Below, piece after piece: positions 8,605 to 18,093 of a stretch of DNA of 64,000 bases. Both the position numbers and the translations under genes were made by a program. The stretch is taken from NCBI GenBank assembly GCA_964493325.1, contig CAZBMD010000001.1:186001-250000 (forward strand), written 5' to 3'. This stretch comes from CAZBMD01 sp964493325. Lineage in GTDB: Bacteria > Babelota > Babeliae > Babelales > RVW-14. Each line of letters begins with the position of its first letter. The stretch's first letter is position 1. The notes under the pieces are model-generated. The model was not told the origin of the DNA. It ran no database searches and saw only the letters and a program-made list of their open reading frames with translations.

Positions 8605-11034
8605 ATGGTACAGGATGAAAAGCGCAAGGATAGTGGTAATTTTTCGACAGAGTATGGTGCAAGTTCGATCAAAGTTCTTGAAGGACTTGATGCTGTACGT
8701 AAGCGCCCTGCGATGTATATTGGTTCAACCGGAGTAGCAGGACTTCATCACCTTGTTTATGAAGTTGTTGATAACTCGGTTGACGAAGCTCTTGCCGGCT
8801 ATTGTAACCATATCAAAGTGGTTTTAAATGTCGATGGTTCTTGCTCGGTCGAAGATAATGGTCGCGGTATTCCTGTCGACATGCATCCAACTGAAAAAAT
8901 TTCGGCAGCCGAAGTTGTACTTACAAAGCTTCATGCTGGTGGTAAGTTTGAAAAAGATTCTTACAAATACTCTGGTGGGTTGCATGGTGTTGGTATATCG
9001 GTTGTTAACGCTCTTTCCTCTGAGCTTGAGCTTAACATTTATCGTAACAATACCATTCATCAGCAATTTTATGCGCGAGGAAAAGCCAAGGGTCGCTTGA
9101 AGGAAATAGGCGAGACAGAAAAGAGAGGAACAAGTGTTCGCTTTTTGCCAGATCCTTCGATCTTTGAAACCGTTGAATTCAGTTTTGATACTTTAGCTTC
9201 AAGATTTCGTGAACTGTCATTTTTGAATAAGAGTTTGCGTATTGATATTGCCAGTGAAAAAACGGGTGAAGAAGCGTCATTTTTCTTTGAAGGCGGTATT
9301 GCATCCTTTGTTGAGTATATTAACGCTAAAAAGAACCCTTTATTTCCTGATATCATTCAGCTGAGCAAAGATGATGATATTTACATGCTTGACTGTGCCT
9401 TGCAGTATAACGAAGGATACAGTGAGCAAGTATTTAGCTTTGTGAATAATATTCGCACCAGCGAGGGTGGTACGCATGAAATTGGTTTTAAATCTGCATT
9501 AACTAAAGTCTGCAATCGCTATGCTCAAAAATTCAACATGGTCAAAGACGAGTCTCTTTCGAGTGAAGATGTTCGAGAAGGACTAGTCTGTGTTATTAGT
9601 GTCAAAGTTCCAGAGCCTCAATTTGAAGGTCAAACTAAGGGGAAGCTTGGCAATAGTGACGTTAAAGGTATTGTTGATTCCTGGGTTTATTCATTTTTGG
9701 ATACCTTTTTTGAGGAAAATCCGTCTATTGCAAAAAAGATTTTGCAAAAAGCGCTCATTGCTCAACAAGCGCGCAGTGCTGCAAAGCGAGCTCGAGAGCT
9801 TACGCGACGTAAAAACGTTTTGGAAAGCTTGGTTTTGCCCGGTAAACTTGCTGACTGTTCAGAGACCGATCCTTCAAAATCAGAATTGTATATTGTAGAG
9901 GGAGATTCTGCAGGCGGTTCTGCAAAGCAGGGTCGTGATCGCTTTACTCAGGCAATTCTTCCGCTCAAAGGTAAAATTTTGAACGTTGAAAAAACTCGTC
10001 TCGATAAAATCCTGGCCAACAATGAAGTTAAAGATTTGATTACGGCAGTTGGTGCTGGTGTGGGTAATGAAGAATTTAATCTTGAAAAATCGCGCTATCA
10101 CAAAATTATCATCATGACCGATGCTGACGTTGATGGTGCGCATATTCGTATTTTGCTTCTTACGTTCTTTTTCCGCTATATGAAGCCATTAATTGAAAAG
10201 GGCTTTTTGTACATTGCTCAGCCGCCCCTGTACAAAGCAAAGGTTGGTAAGTCTGAGCGTTACCTCAAAGATGATTCTGAACTTAAAAAGTTCCTTTTTG
10301 ATTGGGCTGCAACTCACGCTCAGCTAGCTGTAGGCAGTAATGTGCTTTCTACTCAAGAGTGGAGAACGCTGCTTGATGATTTGCTTTTGTATGACAATGA
10401 GATAGCAAAGCTTTCTCGTCATATAGAGGTAGCTCCATCTAGTTGCCATGAATTTGTAGTTTTCTTGAACTCAATTGGATGGCAGCCTGGTAAATTGACA
10501 ACTGAAGAACTTGTTGAAAAAATGCAAGAATACTTCTCAAAATACACAGTATCTTATGTCACCCAAGAGAGCGATGATATGTCGGTGGGAAACAAGTCTC
10601 GGGCTGTGATTACGCTCAGAGAGCACAAACGATCTTGGGATATTCCAGTTAGCTTTTTGATGAGCGAAGAAGCGACTAGACTCTTGTCTCTTTTTGCTCC
10701 AATTACATCTTTGGAGCAATCAACCTGGGCGTTTAACCTGCTTGGTAAAGAGCTGAAGACAGAGGGGACTGGAGTTTTTGCACTATGTGATCATATTGTA
10801 CAAACTGGTAAGTCTCTCATGACCATTCAGCGCTACAAAGGTCTTGGAGAAATGAATCCAGAACAGTTGTGGGAAACAACAATGGATCCTGTAAAACGCA
10901 CTTTCTTGCAAGTAACAATTGAGGATGCGCTCAAAGCGGATCAGTGGTTTTCATCGTTGATGGGTGATGTGGTTGAGGATCGTCGATCGTACATCGAGAA
11001 ACATGCTCATTTTGTTAGAAACTTGGATGTTTAA
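8605..11034 (+). CDS. gyrB: DNA gyrase subunit B
   Basis: The ATPase subunit of gyrase, which introduces negative supercoils together with GyrA. In order it shows the GHKL ATPase (RKRPAMYIGSTG, VDEALAG, DNGRGIPV, GLHGVG), the transducer domain with GKLGNSDVKGIV, and the TOPRIM domain (VEGDSAGGSAKQGRDR, LPLKGKILNVEK, MTDADVDGAHIR). The C-terminal IQRYKGLGEMNPEQLWETTM follows. About 170 extra residues lie between the TOPRIM domain and the C-terminal motif, as in GyrB of Gram-negative bacteria. The ATG at 8605 gives 809 residues, the expected length; a TTG at 8545 would add 20 unlikely residues. gyrA is not nearby. A strong terminator follows. Confidence 0.97.
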   Translation: MVQDEKRKDSGNFSTEYGASSIKVLEGLDAVRKRPAMYIGSTGVAGLHHLVYEVVDNSVDEALAGYCNHIKVVLNVDGSCSVEDNGRGIPVDMHPTEKISAAEVVLTKLHAGGKFEKDSYKYSGGLHGVGISVVNALSSELELNIYRNNTIHQQFYARGKAKGRLKEIGETEKRGTSVRFLPDPSIFETVEFSFDTLASRFRELSFLNKSLRIDIASEKTGEEASFFFEGGIASFVEYINAKKNPLFPDIIQLSKDDDIYMLDCALQYNEGYSEQVFSFVNNIRTSEGGTHEIGFKSALTKVCNRYAQKFNMVKDESLSSEDVREGLVCVISVKVPEPQFEGQTKGKLGNSDVKGIVDSWVYSFLDTFFEENPSIAKKILQKALIAQQARSAAKRARELTRRKNVLESLVLPGKLADCSETDPSKSELYIVEGDSAGGSAKQGRDRFTQAILPLKGKILNVEKTRLDKILANNEVKDLITAVGAGVGNEEFNLEKSRYHKIIIMTDADVDGAHIRILLLTFFFRYMKPLIEKGFLYIAQPPLYKAKVGKSERYLKDDSELKKFLFDWAATHAQLAVGSNVLSTQEWRTLLDDLLLYDNEIAKLSRHIEVAPSSCHEFVVFLNSIGWQPGKLTTEELVEKMQEYFSKYTVSYVTQESDDMSVGNKSRAVITLREHKRSWDIPVSFLMSEEATRLLSLFAPITSLEQSTWAFNLLGKELKTEGTGVFALCDHIVQTGKSLMTIQRYKGLGEMNPEQLWETTMDPVKRTFLQVTIEDALKADQWFSSLMGDVVEDRRSYIEKHAHFVRNLDV

Positions 11035-11070
11035 TCTAACTAATTTTAATATTTTTTCTTGATATTAATG

Positions 11071-11113
11071 ATGCTGGTACTTATGCAACTTGTATAAGTA
11101 CCAGCATTTTTTT
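11071..11113 (+). terminator. Intrinsic terminator of gyrB
   Basis: A 14-bp perfect inverted repeat (ATGCTGGTACTTAT and its complement, 9-base loop) is followed by seven T. The T run reaches into the stop codon of the convergent gene. Confidence 0.9.
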
Positions 11114-11945
11114 ATGAGATCTCGGTATCTTCCCAATCTTCAGATTCATCATCTTCTTCGTCTTGATTAGCTCTTGCTACTTGTTCAAAAAGATTTGATG
11201 ATGAAATCTGCTGAATGAGTGAATCTGCCCTTTGTAGAGACGGTGGTTTTTCTGCAAGTTGTCGCTTGGAAGCGTCATTAAGTTTTGTGGTTTGCGTTCT
11301 AATAACATCAAGAAATGATGGTTGTTCGACATTTACATTGACTCGAGCAGATGGTCGATCTGCAGCTTTTCTTAATTGAGTTCTCTGATTGATAAGATTG
11401 CTTTCTTCTTGCGTCCTATTATTGTTAGGTTTATCGCCTGTATTATTTTTTTTGATTACTGATTTTTTACTCTTGTTTGTGTCCTGAATATTGGTTGATG
11501 TGTTCATAGGGGGTGGCGGCGGCGGAGGAGGAATAACTTTTCCGTCAGGGGTAGGGGTGATTTTGTCGGTAAAAAATTTTGATATTGATCGAAGTTTTGC
11601 GTTTGGATAAGCGTTGCTAACATTTTTAATTGCATCAGATATGTTATTATGCTTGTTTATCTCTTGACTAAAGAGCTGTTGAGCTAGCTTGTCATTTGGG
11701 TTGTTTCCGTAAAAATATACACAGGCAATACTGCCTCCAAGAATCATTGTTCCTACTGCGCAATATATAATTTTTTTTCGCAAGGATATCTTGTGCGCTT
11801 TAGCTTCTGCATCGTACCGGTCGATTGTTTCAAGAACTTTCTTATTAATTGTGTACTTGTGAGTTTCGCAAAAAATTGTAGGATGTGTAATGAAAATGAT
11901 AATAATGCAAATAAAAATTTTAAACAAAAATCTCAAAGCGTCCAT
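11112..11945 (-). CDS. WASP/RickA-like VCA protein candidate (actin nucleation promoter)
   Basis: A 277-residue protein from the ATG at 11945, which is followed at once by a signal peptide ending near THPTIFCE. An upstream in-frame ATG at 12089 would add 48 residues. A basic segment and membrane helix follow (about 56-80). The rest is low-complexity and matches the WASP/RickA C-terminal plan: eight consecutive prolines (139-146), then SFLDVIRTQTTKL (about 210-222), which fits the WH2 actin-binding pattern (L-L-x-x-I-x-x-x-x-x-L-K). An amphipathic DSLIQQISSSNLFEQVARA stretch lies in the place of the central C region, and an acidic end has one tryptophan in EDWED, like the acidic DEWED/DEWDD tails that bind Arp2/3. 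If so, it would trigger branched host actin assembly. Modules are short, so the call rests on their order. Confidence 0.5.
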   Translation of the reverse strand: MDALRFLFKIFICIIIIFITHPTIFCETHKYTINKKVLETIDRYDAEAKAHKISLRKKIIYCAVGTMILGGSIACVYFYGNNPNDKLAQQLFSQEINKHNNISDAIKNVSNAYPNAKLRSISKFFTDKITPTPDGKVIPPPPPPPPMNTSTNIQDTNKSKKSVIKKNNTGDKPNNNRTQEESNLINQRTQLRKAADRPSARVNVNVEQPSFLDVIRTQTTKLNDASKRQLAEKPPSLQRADSLIQQISSSNLFEQVARANQDEEDDESEDWEDTEIS

Positions 11946-12140
11946 CCAATCGGTACTAAAAAACAATTCAAAATCAGGATCAGCAATTAAATGAGCGGAT
12001 ACAGAGGCTTTATTGTGAGCAAGAAACTTGCATAAAGAATCAAAAAAAATATGAATTCTTTCTAGGCTCCAAGAATAGAAAAATAGCAAAAAAAGTCAAT
12101 TAAAAAGGGGGTTATCAAAAAAATAGCGAGTATTTATTTT

Positions 12141-12896
12141 TCAGTTTTTAGAATGGTTGGCTAGTACTTTTTCAAGAGCTAAAAAAAGCTCAGCCTCATT
12201 ATGAGTTGATTCTATTGCTTGGATAATTTTTTTCTCAAGCTCTGTTTGAATTTTTGGTGCCATCCGATCTGGAAAATAACGGGGGCATGCACCGCTTCTT
12301 AGAAAACGAGTAAAATAATCGGAAAAACGGGCAGATACTCCCAGATCTTTTTCGATGATGACGATATTTTCACAATTTTTTTTATCAGCTGCATTGGTCC
12401 AATTAAAAGACCCTGTAATGACAGTAGAGTTGTCGATAATAGCAAATTTGTTATGCATTATTGCCTCATTACCCCACCAACGTTCATCAACGATTGATCC
12501 ATCTTGTGATGGTTTTGCCGTATTTTTTTTAATAGAAGATTTTTGTTGTTGAATTGGGCTACGGAGCGACGGATTAAAGAGATATACTTCGATGCCGTTT
12601 TGAGCCAAGATGTCGGCTTTCCCATATTTACTGACGCTGAGCTGGTCAACAATAATTTTTATATCAAGATTGCGATCTTTTTTTGCAGCTATCAGAGCAT
12701 CCGAAACACGATGGTCACAGATTAAATAAACAGCAGCATAAATACTGGAATTTGCGTTCTTTATCCGCTCAATGAGTTTATTAGTAATTTTATCTTCTGG
12801 AGAAAAAAATGCGCTGACAACTGAAAATATGGGCTGATTTGTAAAAGCCGTGAGTGTGATGATAATGAGAATCTGGAGAAATCCATTTTTTTTCAC
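12141..12896 (-). CDS. Secreted phospholipase D-family protein (single HKD motif)
   Basis: A 251-residue protein starting at GTG 12896, with GAGG six bases upstream. It begins with a signal peptide (KKNGFLQILIIITLTAFT). The body has the PLD-like fold pattern: SSIYAAVYLICD, then MHNKFAIIDNSTVITGSFNW with the HxKxxxxD motif (His148, Lys150, Asp155) and the downstream GSFNWT. A single HKD motif is typical of Nuc-type endonucleases and some bacterial phospholipases that work as dimers. Substrate (DNA or phospholipid) cannot be told. A polar insertion of about 30 residues sits just before the HKD motif. It lies upstream of the VCA-like gene on the same strand and may be co-transcribed with it. Confidence 0.88.
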   Translation of the reverse strand: MKKNGFLQILIIITLTAFTNQPIFSVVSAFFSPEDKITNKLIERIKNANSSIYAAVYLICDHRVSDALIAAKKDRNLDIKIIVDQLSVSKYGKADILAQNGIEVYLFNPSLRSPIQQQKSSIKKNTAKPSQDGSIVDERWWGNEAIMHNKFAIIDNSTVITGSFNWTNAADKKNCENIVIIEKDLGVSARFSDYFTRFLRSGACPRYFPDRMAPKIQTELEKKIIQAIESTHNEAELFLALEKVLANHSKN

Positions 12897-13082
12897 TTCT
12901 AACCTCAATTCTTCACATGCTTTGATTTTTCTACACAAGAAAGAACATACAGGGTTTCCTTTTTATTGGTCAACACATTGTCAATGAAAACTAGTGGCAT
13001 AAGGGTTACTCGATTGCTTGTATGCTTTTTTTCAGTTAGTCTTGATACTTCAAACAGTATTAACTTTCAGAAAGATTTTTTA

Positions 13083-13559
13083 ATGAATATTATTTCTTTG
13101 GATAAGGAAATGTTCCACATTCCTCATGGAGCAGAACAGCCGTTGGGTGCAGAAGTATGCACAGCTCGTGCATTGGTGATACAGAATGATCAGGTTTTGT
13201 TGCTAAAACGTAAACAAAGTGACTCATTTGGTGGATTATGGGAATTTCCTGGAGGCTGCCTTGAGCATGGTGAAACTGTTCATCAAGCATTACATCGTGA
13301 AGTTCGTGAAGAAACAGGATTGCACATTAGTGATATTGTGCGCTTTGTTCATTGTCTTGAATTCAGGTCTCCATTATCAGGACGCACAATTCGAGAATTT
13401 GTTTTTGAAATCAAAACTCATGATGCGATAGCGCTTTTACTCAGTGAACACGACGAGTCGGTCTGGGTTCATTTTGATCAGGTTAATGATTATAAACTTT
13501 CTCCCGTGACTCAATTAAGTCATCAGCATATTTTGCATGGTTGTGCACAGAGCAGATAA
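13083..13559 (+). CDS. Nudix hydrolase (MutT-like)
   Basis: A 158-residue protein with a complete Nudix box: Gly58-x5-Glu64-x7-Arg72-Glu73-Val-x-Glu76-Glu77-x-Gly79-Leu80, preceded by GGLWEFPGG as in MutT. It probably hydrolyses a nucleoside diphosphate derivative such as 8-oxo-dGTP; the exact substrate is unknown. The ATG at 13083 has AGAAAG upstream and gives a normal length. In-frame starts at 12966 and 12984 would add about 35 residues resembling a poor signal sequence. A strong bidirectional terminator follows immediately. Confidence 0.93.
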   Translation: MNIISLDKEMFHIPHGAEQPLGAEVCTARALVIQNDQVLLLKRKQSDSFGGLWEFPGGCLEHGETVHQALHREVREETGLHISDIVRFVHCLEFRSPLSGRTIREFVFEIKTHDAIALLLSEHDESVWVHFDQVNDYKLSPVTQLSHQHILHGCAQSR

Positions 13560-13567
13560 AAATGAAT

Positions 13568-13607
13568 AAAAAAAGAGCCTCTATCAAAAATAGAGGCTCT
13601 TTTTTTG
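13568..13607. terminator. Bidirectional intrinsic terminator
   Basis: A perfect stem (AGAGCCTCTA / TAGAGGCTCT, 7-base loop) is flanked by A and T runs on both sides. It lies between the convergent Nudix gene and the first giant secreted protein and can serve both. Confidence 0.92.
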
Positions 13608-13616
13608 TGTAGATGC

Positions 13617-16600
13617 TTATGCTGCTGGAGGAGTAGGAGCTGTAGTTTTCGTATTATCTAGTGCTGCTTGAGCTGCTTGAGCAGACTGGTCTGCTGGTGC
13701 AGGTTCTTGTGCTTGGTTTTGGTCTGTCGGTGCTTGTTGTTGAGGTGGCTGGTCTGCTGGAGGAGGAGTTGGAGCTGCAGCAGGCGCTTTTATTTTTAGT
13801 ACCTTGATATTCTTGAGTGTGATTGGCACATCCCAGTTGCTCAAGCCAACATACTTGATATCTTTCCATGGATATGGATCTTTCCATTCCATAATAATGT
13901 TATCTCGCTTGCCAATAGGGTCGCCTTTTTTAGGATCATCTTTTCCTATTTTGATAACTCCGTTTTGTAAAATAATCCAGTAGCGTTCAAACTTGCTTGG
14001 ACTGAGCATTGCTGCTCTATTTTGTTTTTTCTCGAGTGTTGCAGCTGCTTTGCCAAGTGATTTTATGCGAATTTCATGTCGCTCATTTTCCCATCCACCA
14101 AGTACTACCTCATACATTTGGTTGTCTGTGTTTCTTACTTTGAATGGTTCTTGAGCAAATCCAACAAAAATATCGTTTGCTGCTTTTGCCTCAAAGACAA
14201 TGCCTCCATTATCCTCTACAGCAAAACTTTTTTGGTGCCAGATATATTCTCCAAAAAGTGGATCTAAGCTTATTTCAGCACCTTCTTCTGTTGCTGTTTT
14301 ATCAAAAAGTTTGCTACCAATTGCCATAATTGTTTGGTACCACGCGTCCTTAGTTGATTGATCAGATTTATTGTCAGAGCTTGTTAGGTAGGGATTTGAA
14401 AAAGCTTTAATCAGAAGATTCATTACTTGTATTTGCATTGCTTCTGGGTGAATGGTGTATCCTGCGCTGATGGTTGAAAGACCATAGTAAATATTTTCTT
14501 TTACGGCTGTATCTTGAACAACGTATGGATGGTTGACGCGACTGATGATATCGCGATAGTAGTTGCAAAGACGTTCAAAATCCCACACGTTTGATACTTT
14601 AAGGTCTCGTGCTTGATTTAGGTATTGATTGACCAATATTGCGTTATTTTCTGCTTCAGGAGGAACTCCAGATTCTGCTCCAGTTTCGCGCGATACGTCT
14701 TCGGTAAAAACGTAACTGTCGTGAGATCGGTATGCATGCCCAAGTGTTGCTTTTGTTGCAGTGGCTGCTGCTTTTGCTGCTACACCGCCTACTGCCATGC
14801 CCGTTTTAAGGACAAGCGCAAGAAGTCCACTTGCAGGGTCCATCCCGCCGCTAATTGCTCCTGCGGCTTGCATGGTTGCATCAGCTGTCGCATCAGTAAC
14901 CTCGGCTGCTATTTCTAATGCTATTTTTGCTGCTGATTCTGTTGGGAATTCAATTTGCAAGACTTGCGGAACGCCTCGGGCATCAACATCAACTTTGAGT
15001 CGATATTTTGCTCCTTGTTGAGGTGTTTTTGCAACATGAAAAACACTTCCGGTAATTTTGTCTTTCAGAACAACGCGTCTATCGTCTTGTAGTAGTGAGT
15101 AGAAGTATGGACGAATAAGAAACATCGATCCTTTGTATTTGAATCGTTTGAGTGGCTTTTTATATGAAAATTTTTGTTTTTGAGCGCCAATACTTACCGG
15201 CGTTGCAATTGCAACGTTTGAAATTGATTGAGCATTGTCAGCTCCGACAAAACTAAAGCGAGCTATTCCTGTAAGAGGATTATCATCTTGCCAAATGAGG
15301 AATGGATTTTCTCCAATATTTCCTTCTCCAACAATAATGAGTCCTCCATCGATGCTAATCCAAAAATCATTAGAGCCATCAGTTTTGAGCTGTCCAAATG
15401 GAATATTGTCAGTATTTATTGAAAGGACGACATCATTATTTTTTAAGATCTTTGCAGCTTTGTTATCCTCAGCCCCAATTATGATGCGATATGCTTCTTT
15501 TTTGTCATTTTCGAATGAGAATCCAACGGTGTTTTTTGCTTGAACTTTAAAAGAAACAGCTCCTTCGTTAGGTACACGCAGAGGAGAGTCGTAGGGGAAC
15601 ATTGTTCCTGGAAGCGCTGCTATTGCAAGTGTTTGAGTTGGATTACTAAAAATTTGGTCATCAAATTGTGTTACGAGTGGTTCTCCAAATTGAATTTCGG
15701 TATATTCTACACGTTCCATGTGCGAGCTAAATCCAACACGGTTAGGTTGTTCTTGAATTGGCACAAAACAAGACAAGAAAATATTCTCACCAGGCGAGCC
15801 AACACCAACCATCAGAAAGTTTTTGTTTAAGCTTACCCAATAAGGAACCATCTGTCCTGGCATTGCTTTTGCAAAAGGACTTTGATTGCCCTTTGCTTCT
15901 GCAACAATTTTTTTATCTACAATAACGACTGATTTTGAATTTTCTTCAGCTCCAATAATGATACGGAAGATATCATCAGTTCCTATTTTATTGCCAAAAA
16001 CAACTTGAACGTTTCCGTCATCAGATGGTCGAGCTACAAAACTGATTGTTGTGTTGCCGGGTGTCTTAAGAGACTCATTTACCCATGCAATGCCCTTGCT
16101 GAGCATCTTTTTAAGAGTGATAATTTTGTCAGGGCCAAACTGTTTAATTTCGGCATCTTCGGCAGCTCCTTCAAGTGTAAACATTTTGAGCAGTTGAAAG
16201 TTAAGTCCTTGTAGTGCATCAAATGGCTTAACCTCGCCAACAGATGTTTTGAGTGGAAATCTGGTAAGGTTGCGTATTTCGCGAATCACTCCAATACCTG
16301 ATGTTGCTGCAAGTTTGAGCCGAGCTTTTTCTTCTTCTACTTGGGCAAGATCTTCAGGTACAAGTCCAATGATCGATCGATACATGGGGCGCGCATGCGC
16401 AGGAACATCGGATTCATTAGTAAATGGTTGGAGATTAAAAAGTTGAGCTCCGCTGTGATCGCCTGCTCCAAAGAAATTTCTAGTTGCTCCTTCGGTATCT
16501 GTCATGCCTTTTAGAGGGAGTAGTATTTCTGAAAAATTTTTGCCAAAGCGGCTACTACTGCTAACAAACAACCTTGACCCTTCTGCGTGTGAAGCTCGAG

Positions 16601-18008
16601 GTTCTATTTCAACCGCATCAAACTTTCTGATTGTTCCTGTTTTGCCGTAAGGACTTACAATTTTGAAAAGCTGATTGCCGTTTGAGGTATTTGGGTGTGA
16701 GACGAGTGATACAATAAGATCTCCCCATGGTCCTTTGAGCCGATGATGAGATTTTTCAACCCACCATTTGCGTTCTTTGCTGAGTAGACCTGATTTTGAT
16801 TTTTTCCCTTCGCTTGCATAGAGCGAAAATATTTCAACCGTGTCTCCAAATTGTAGAGGAGTTTTGCCTTCAGGATCATCAGCCTTTGCTGCCATAAAAA
16901 AGCTTCCATAATCTTGACGGGGATCTTTAGATCCAGCAGGTAATGTTTTTTGAGGTTGTGATGTGATGCCGCCAACAAGCAATTCAAGATGATTTTGAGG
17001 TACCGGATTTGTGCCCTGAGGATCGTAAGGACTATCTCCTAAGGTCCATACACGTCGACCTTCCCATAGAGAAACCATTCTAAACACCTGGTTAGTCATT
17101 AATTCAGGGCCACGTGCATCTTCTAGCGATTTTATATCTTTTGACGAAGGTATTTTTTTAAGAACGCGGCCTTGTGTGTCTATGCCAATGATAGTGCCAT
17201 CACTGCCTATTCCTGCAGAAGAAAATTTTGCCTCAGATAAGAGTTCCCAGTCATCACGCTTCTTGCCTTCTTTTCCTGGCAACATACGCCATAAGCGCTG
17301 TTGATAATCAATGAAAATAATGTTAAAGCGATCTGCAGCACAAACATAGCGCGGACTACCCATACGTTCGGATGCAGGCTTGACTAATGGTTCCCATGCT
17401 GGTTTGCCACTTCCGCCCGATGATCGATTGAGTTTATAAATTGTTTGGTCTGAGGCGCCGATAACAAAAACTGTGCCATCTCCCCCGCAGGTGACATGAC
17501 TTGCTTTACCAACAAAGCTTGTCCATTTATTTGCTACTTCTTTTAATTGTCCTGATCCATCAGTTTTTCTCATAACTCCATTGTTGACCGAAACACCCCA
17601 GAGCTCGTATTGATTACCGGTTGATACTTGTCGTAACTGAACACCAGATTGTTCTTGCCATCCTTGTCCTGTGTAAAGCCAGGCTTTGTTGTTGGCATCG
17701 GCTCCTAGAATGGTTCCGTCTCCTGCAACTTCAGCCCAGACAAGTGGCTTGCTCAGTGATTTCCATTCCTTACCGTCATACAAAAAAGTATCTGTTCCGT
17801 TGGTTCCAACCGCAAGATCTCCTCGTGCAACATGTACTTGTGAAAGGTTGACTGCCATTTGCTCATAGCCGACAGGCACTCCCCCTTTGGCTGTGGATGG
17901 TAGTTGTTCTTCTGCTGCGCGAAGGCTTATGTGGCTGCATAACATCATGACCAATATGATGACCGCAGATGTCTTCAGACGCGATTGTGAAAAAAAATTG
18001 TGATTCAT
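13617..18008 (-). CDS. Giant secreted protein A: tectonin-like propeller, MIR-like and FAMeT-type domains
   Basis: A 1463-residue protein with a signal peptide (about 1-31) and a good AGAGGAG site before the ATG. Residues ~50-345 hold repeated W-x-x-V...G-x-G-x-x-x-x-x-x...W-x-L units like tectonin/TECPR propellers (for example VTCGGDGTVFVIGASDQTIY). Residues ~365-560 resemble MIR/beta-trefoil repeats (FGDTVEIFSLYAS; FKIVSPYGKTGTI). Three domains at ~640-775, ~805-935 and ~1258-1403 match the farnesoic-acid O-methyltransferase-like fold (YRIIIGAEDN, FWISIDGGLIIVG, YEVVLGGWEN). This fold is usually a binding rather than methylating module. An Ala/Gly-rich hydrophobic stretch (~1025-1095) and a Pro/Gln tail (~1407-1463) complete it. 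A surface adhesin or lectin role is inferred. Confidence 0.75.
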   Translation of the reverse strand: MNHNFFSQSRLKTSAVIILVMMLCSHISLRAAEEQLPSTAKGGVPVGYEQMAVNLSQVHVARGDLAVGTNGTDTFLYDGKEWKSLSKPLVWAEVAGDGTILGADANNKAWLYTGQGWQEQSGVQLRQVSTGNQYELWGVSVNNGVMRKTDGSGQLKEVANKWTSFVGKASHVTCGGDGTVFVIGASDQTIYKLNRSSGGSGKPAWEPLVKPASERMGSPRYVCAADRFNIIFIDYQQRLWRMLPGKEGKKRDDWELLSEAKFSSAGIGSDGTIIGIDTQGRVLKKIPSSKDIKSLEDARGPELMTNQVFRMVSLWEGRRVWTLGDSPYDPQGTNPVPQNHLELLVGGITSQPQKTLPAGSKDPRQDYGSFFMAAKADDPEGKTPLQFGDTVEIFSLYASEGKKSKSGLLSKERKWWVEKSHHRLKGPWGDLIVSLVSHPNTSNGNQLFKIVSPYGKTGTIRKFDAVEIEPRASHAEGSRLFVSSSSRFGKNFSEILLPLKGMTDTEGATRNFFGAGDHSGAQLFNLQPFTNESDVPAHARPMYRSIIGLVPEDLAQVEEEKARLKLAATSGIGVIREIRNLTRFPLKTSVGEVKPFDALQGLNFQLLKMFTLEGAAEDAEIKQFGPDKIITLKKMLSKGIAWVNESLKTPGNTTISFVARPSDDGNVQVVFGNKIGTDDIFRIIIGAEENSKSVVIVDKKIVAEAKGNQSPFAKAMPGQMVPYWVSLNKNFLMVGVGSPGENIFLSCFVPIQEQPNRVGFSSHMERVEYTEIQFGEPLVTQFDDQIFSNPTQTLAIAALPGTMFPYDSPLRVPNEGAVSFKVQAKNTVGFSFENDKKEAYRIIIGAEDNKAAKILKNNDVVLSINTDNIPFGQLKTDGSNDFWISIDGGLIIVGEGNIGENPFLIWQDDNPLTGIARFSFVGADNAQSISNVAIATPVSIGAQKQKFSYKKPLKRFKYKGSMFLIRPYFYSLLQDDRRVVLKDKITGSVFHVAKTPQQGAKYRLKVDVDARGVPQVLQIEFPTESAAKIALEIAAEVTDATADATMQAAGAISGGMDPASGLLALVLKTGMAVGGVAAKAAATATKATLGHAYRSHDSYVFTEDVSRETGAESGVPPEAENNAILVNQYLNQARDLKVSNVWDFERLCNYYRDIISRVNHPYVVQDTAVKENIYYGLSTISAGYTIHPEAMQIQVMNLLIKAFSNPYLTSSDNKSDQSTKDAWYQTIMAIGSKLFDKTATEEGAEISLDPLFGEYIWHQKSFAVEDNGGIVFEAKAANDIFVGFAQEPFKVRNTDNQMYEVVLGGWENERHEIRIKSLGKAAATLEKKQNRAAMLSPSKFERYWIILQNGVIKIGKDDPKKGDPIGKRDNIIMEWKDPYPWKDIKYVGLSNWDVPITLKNIKVLKIKAPAAAPTPPPADQPPQQQAPTDQNQAQEPAPADQSAQAAQAALDNTKTTAPTPPAA

Positions 18009-18093
18009 TTATTTCTCCTCTTTTGATTTTTAAAGGCACTTTTTAGTGTAGAAATGGCAAGGTGTACGTGCAATACTTTTACTATTTTGCTCC

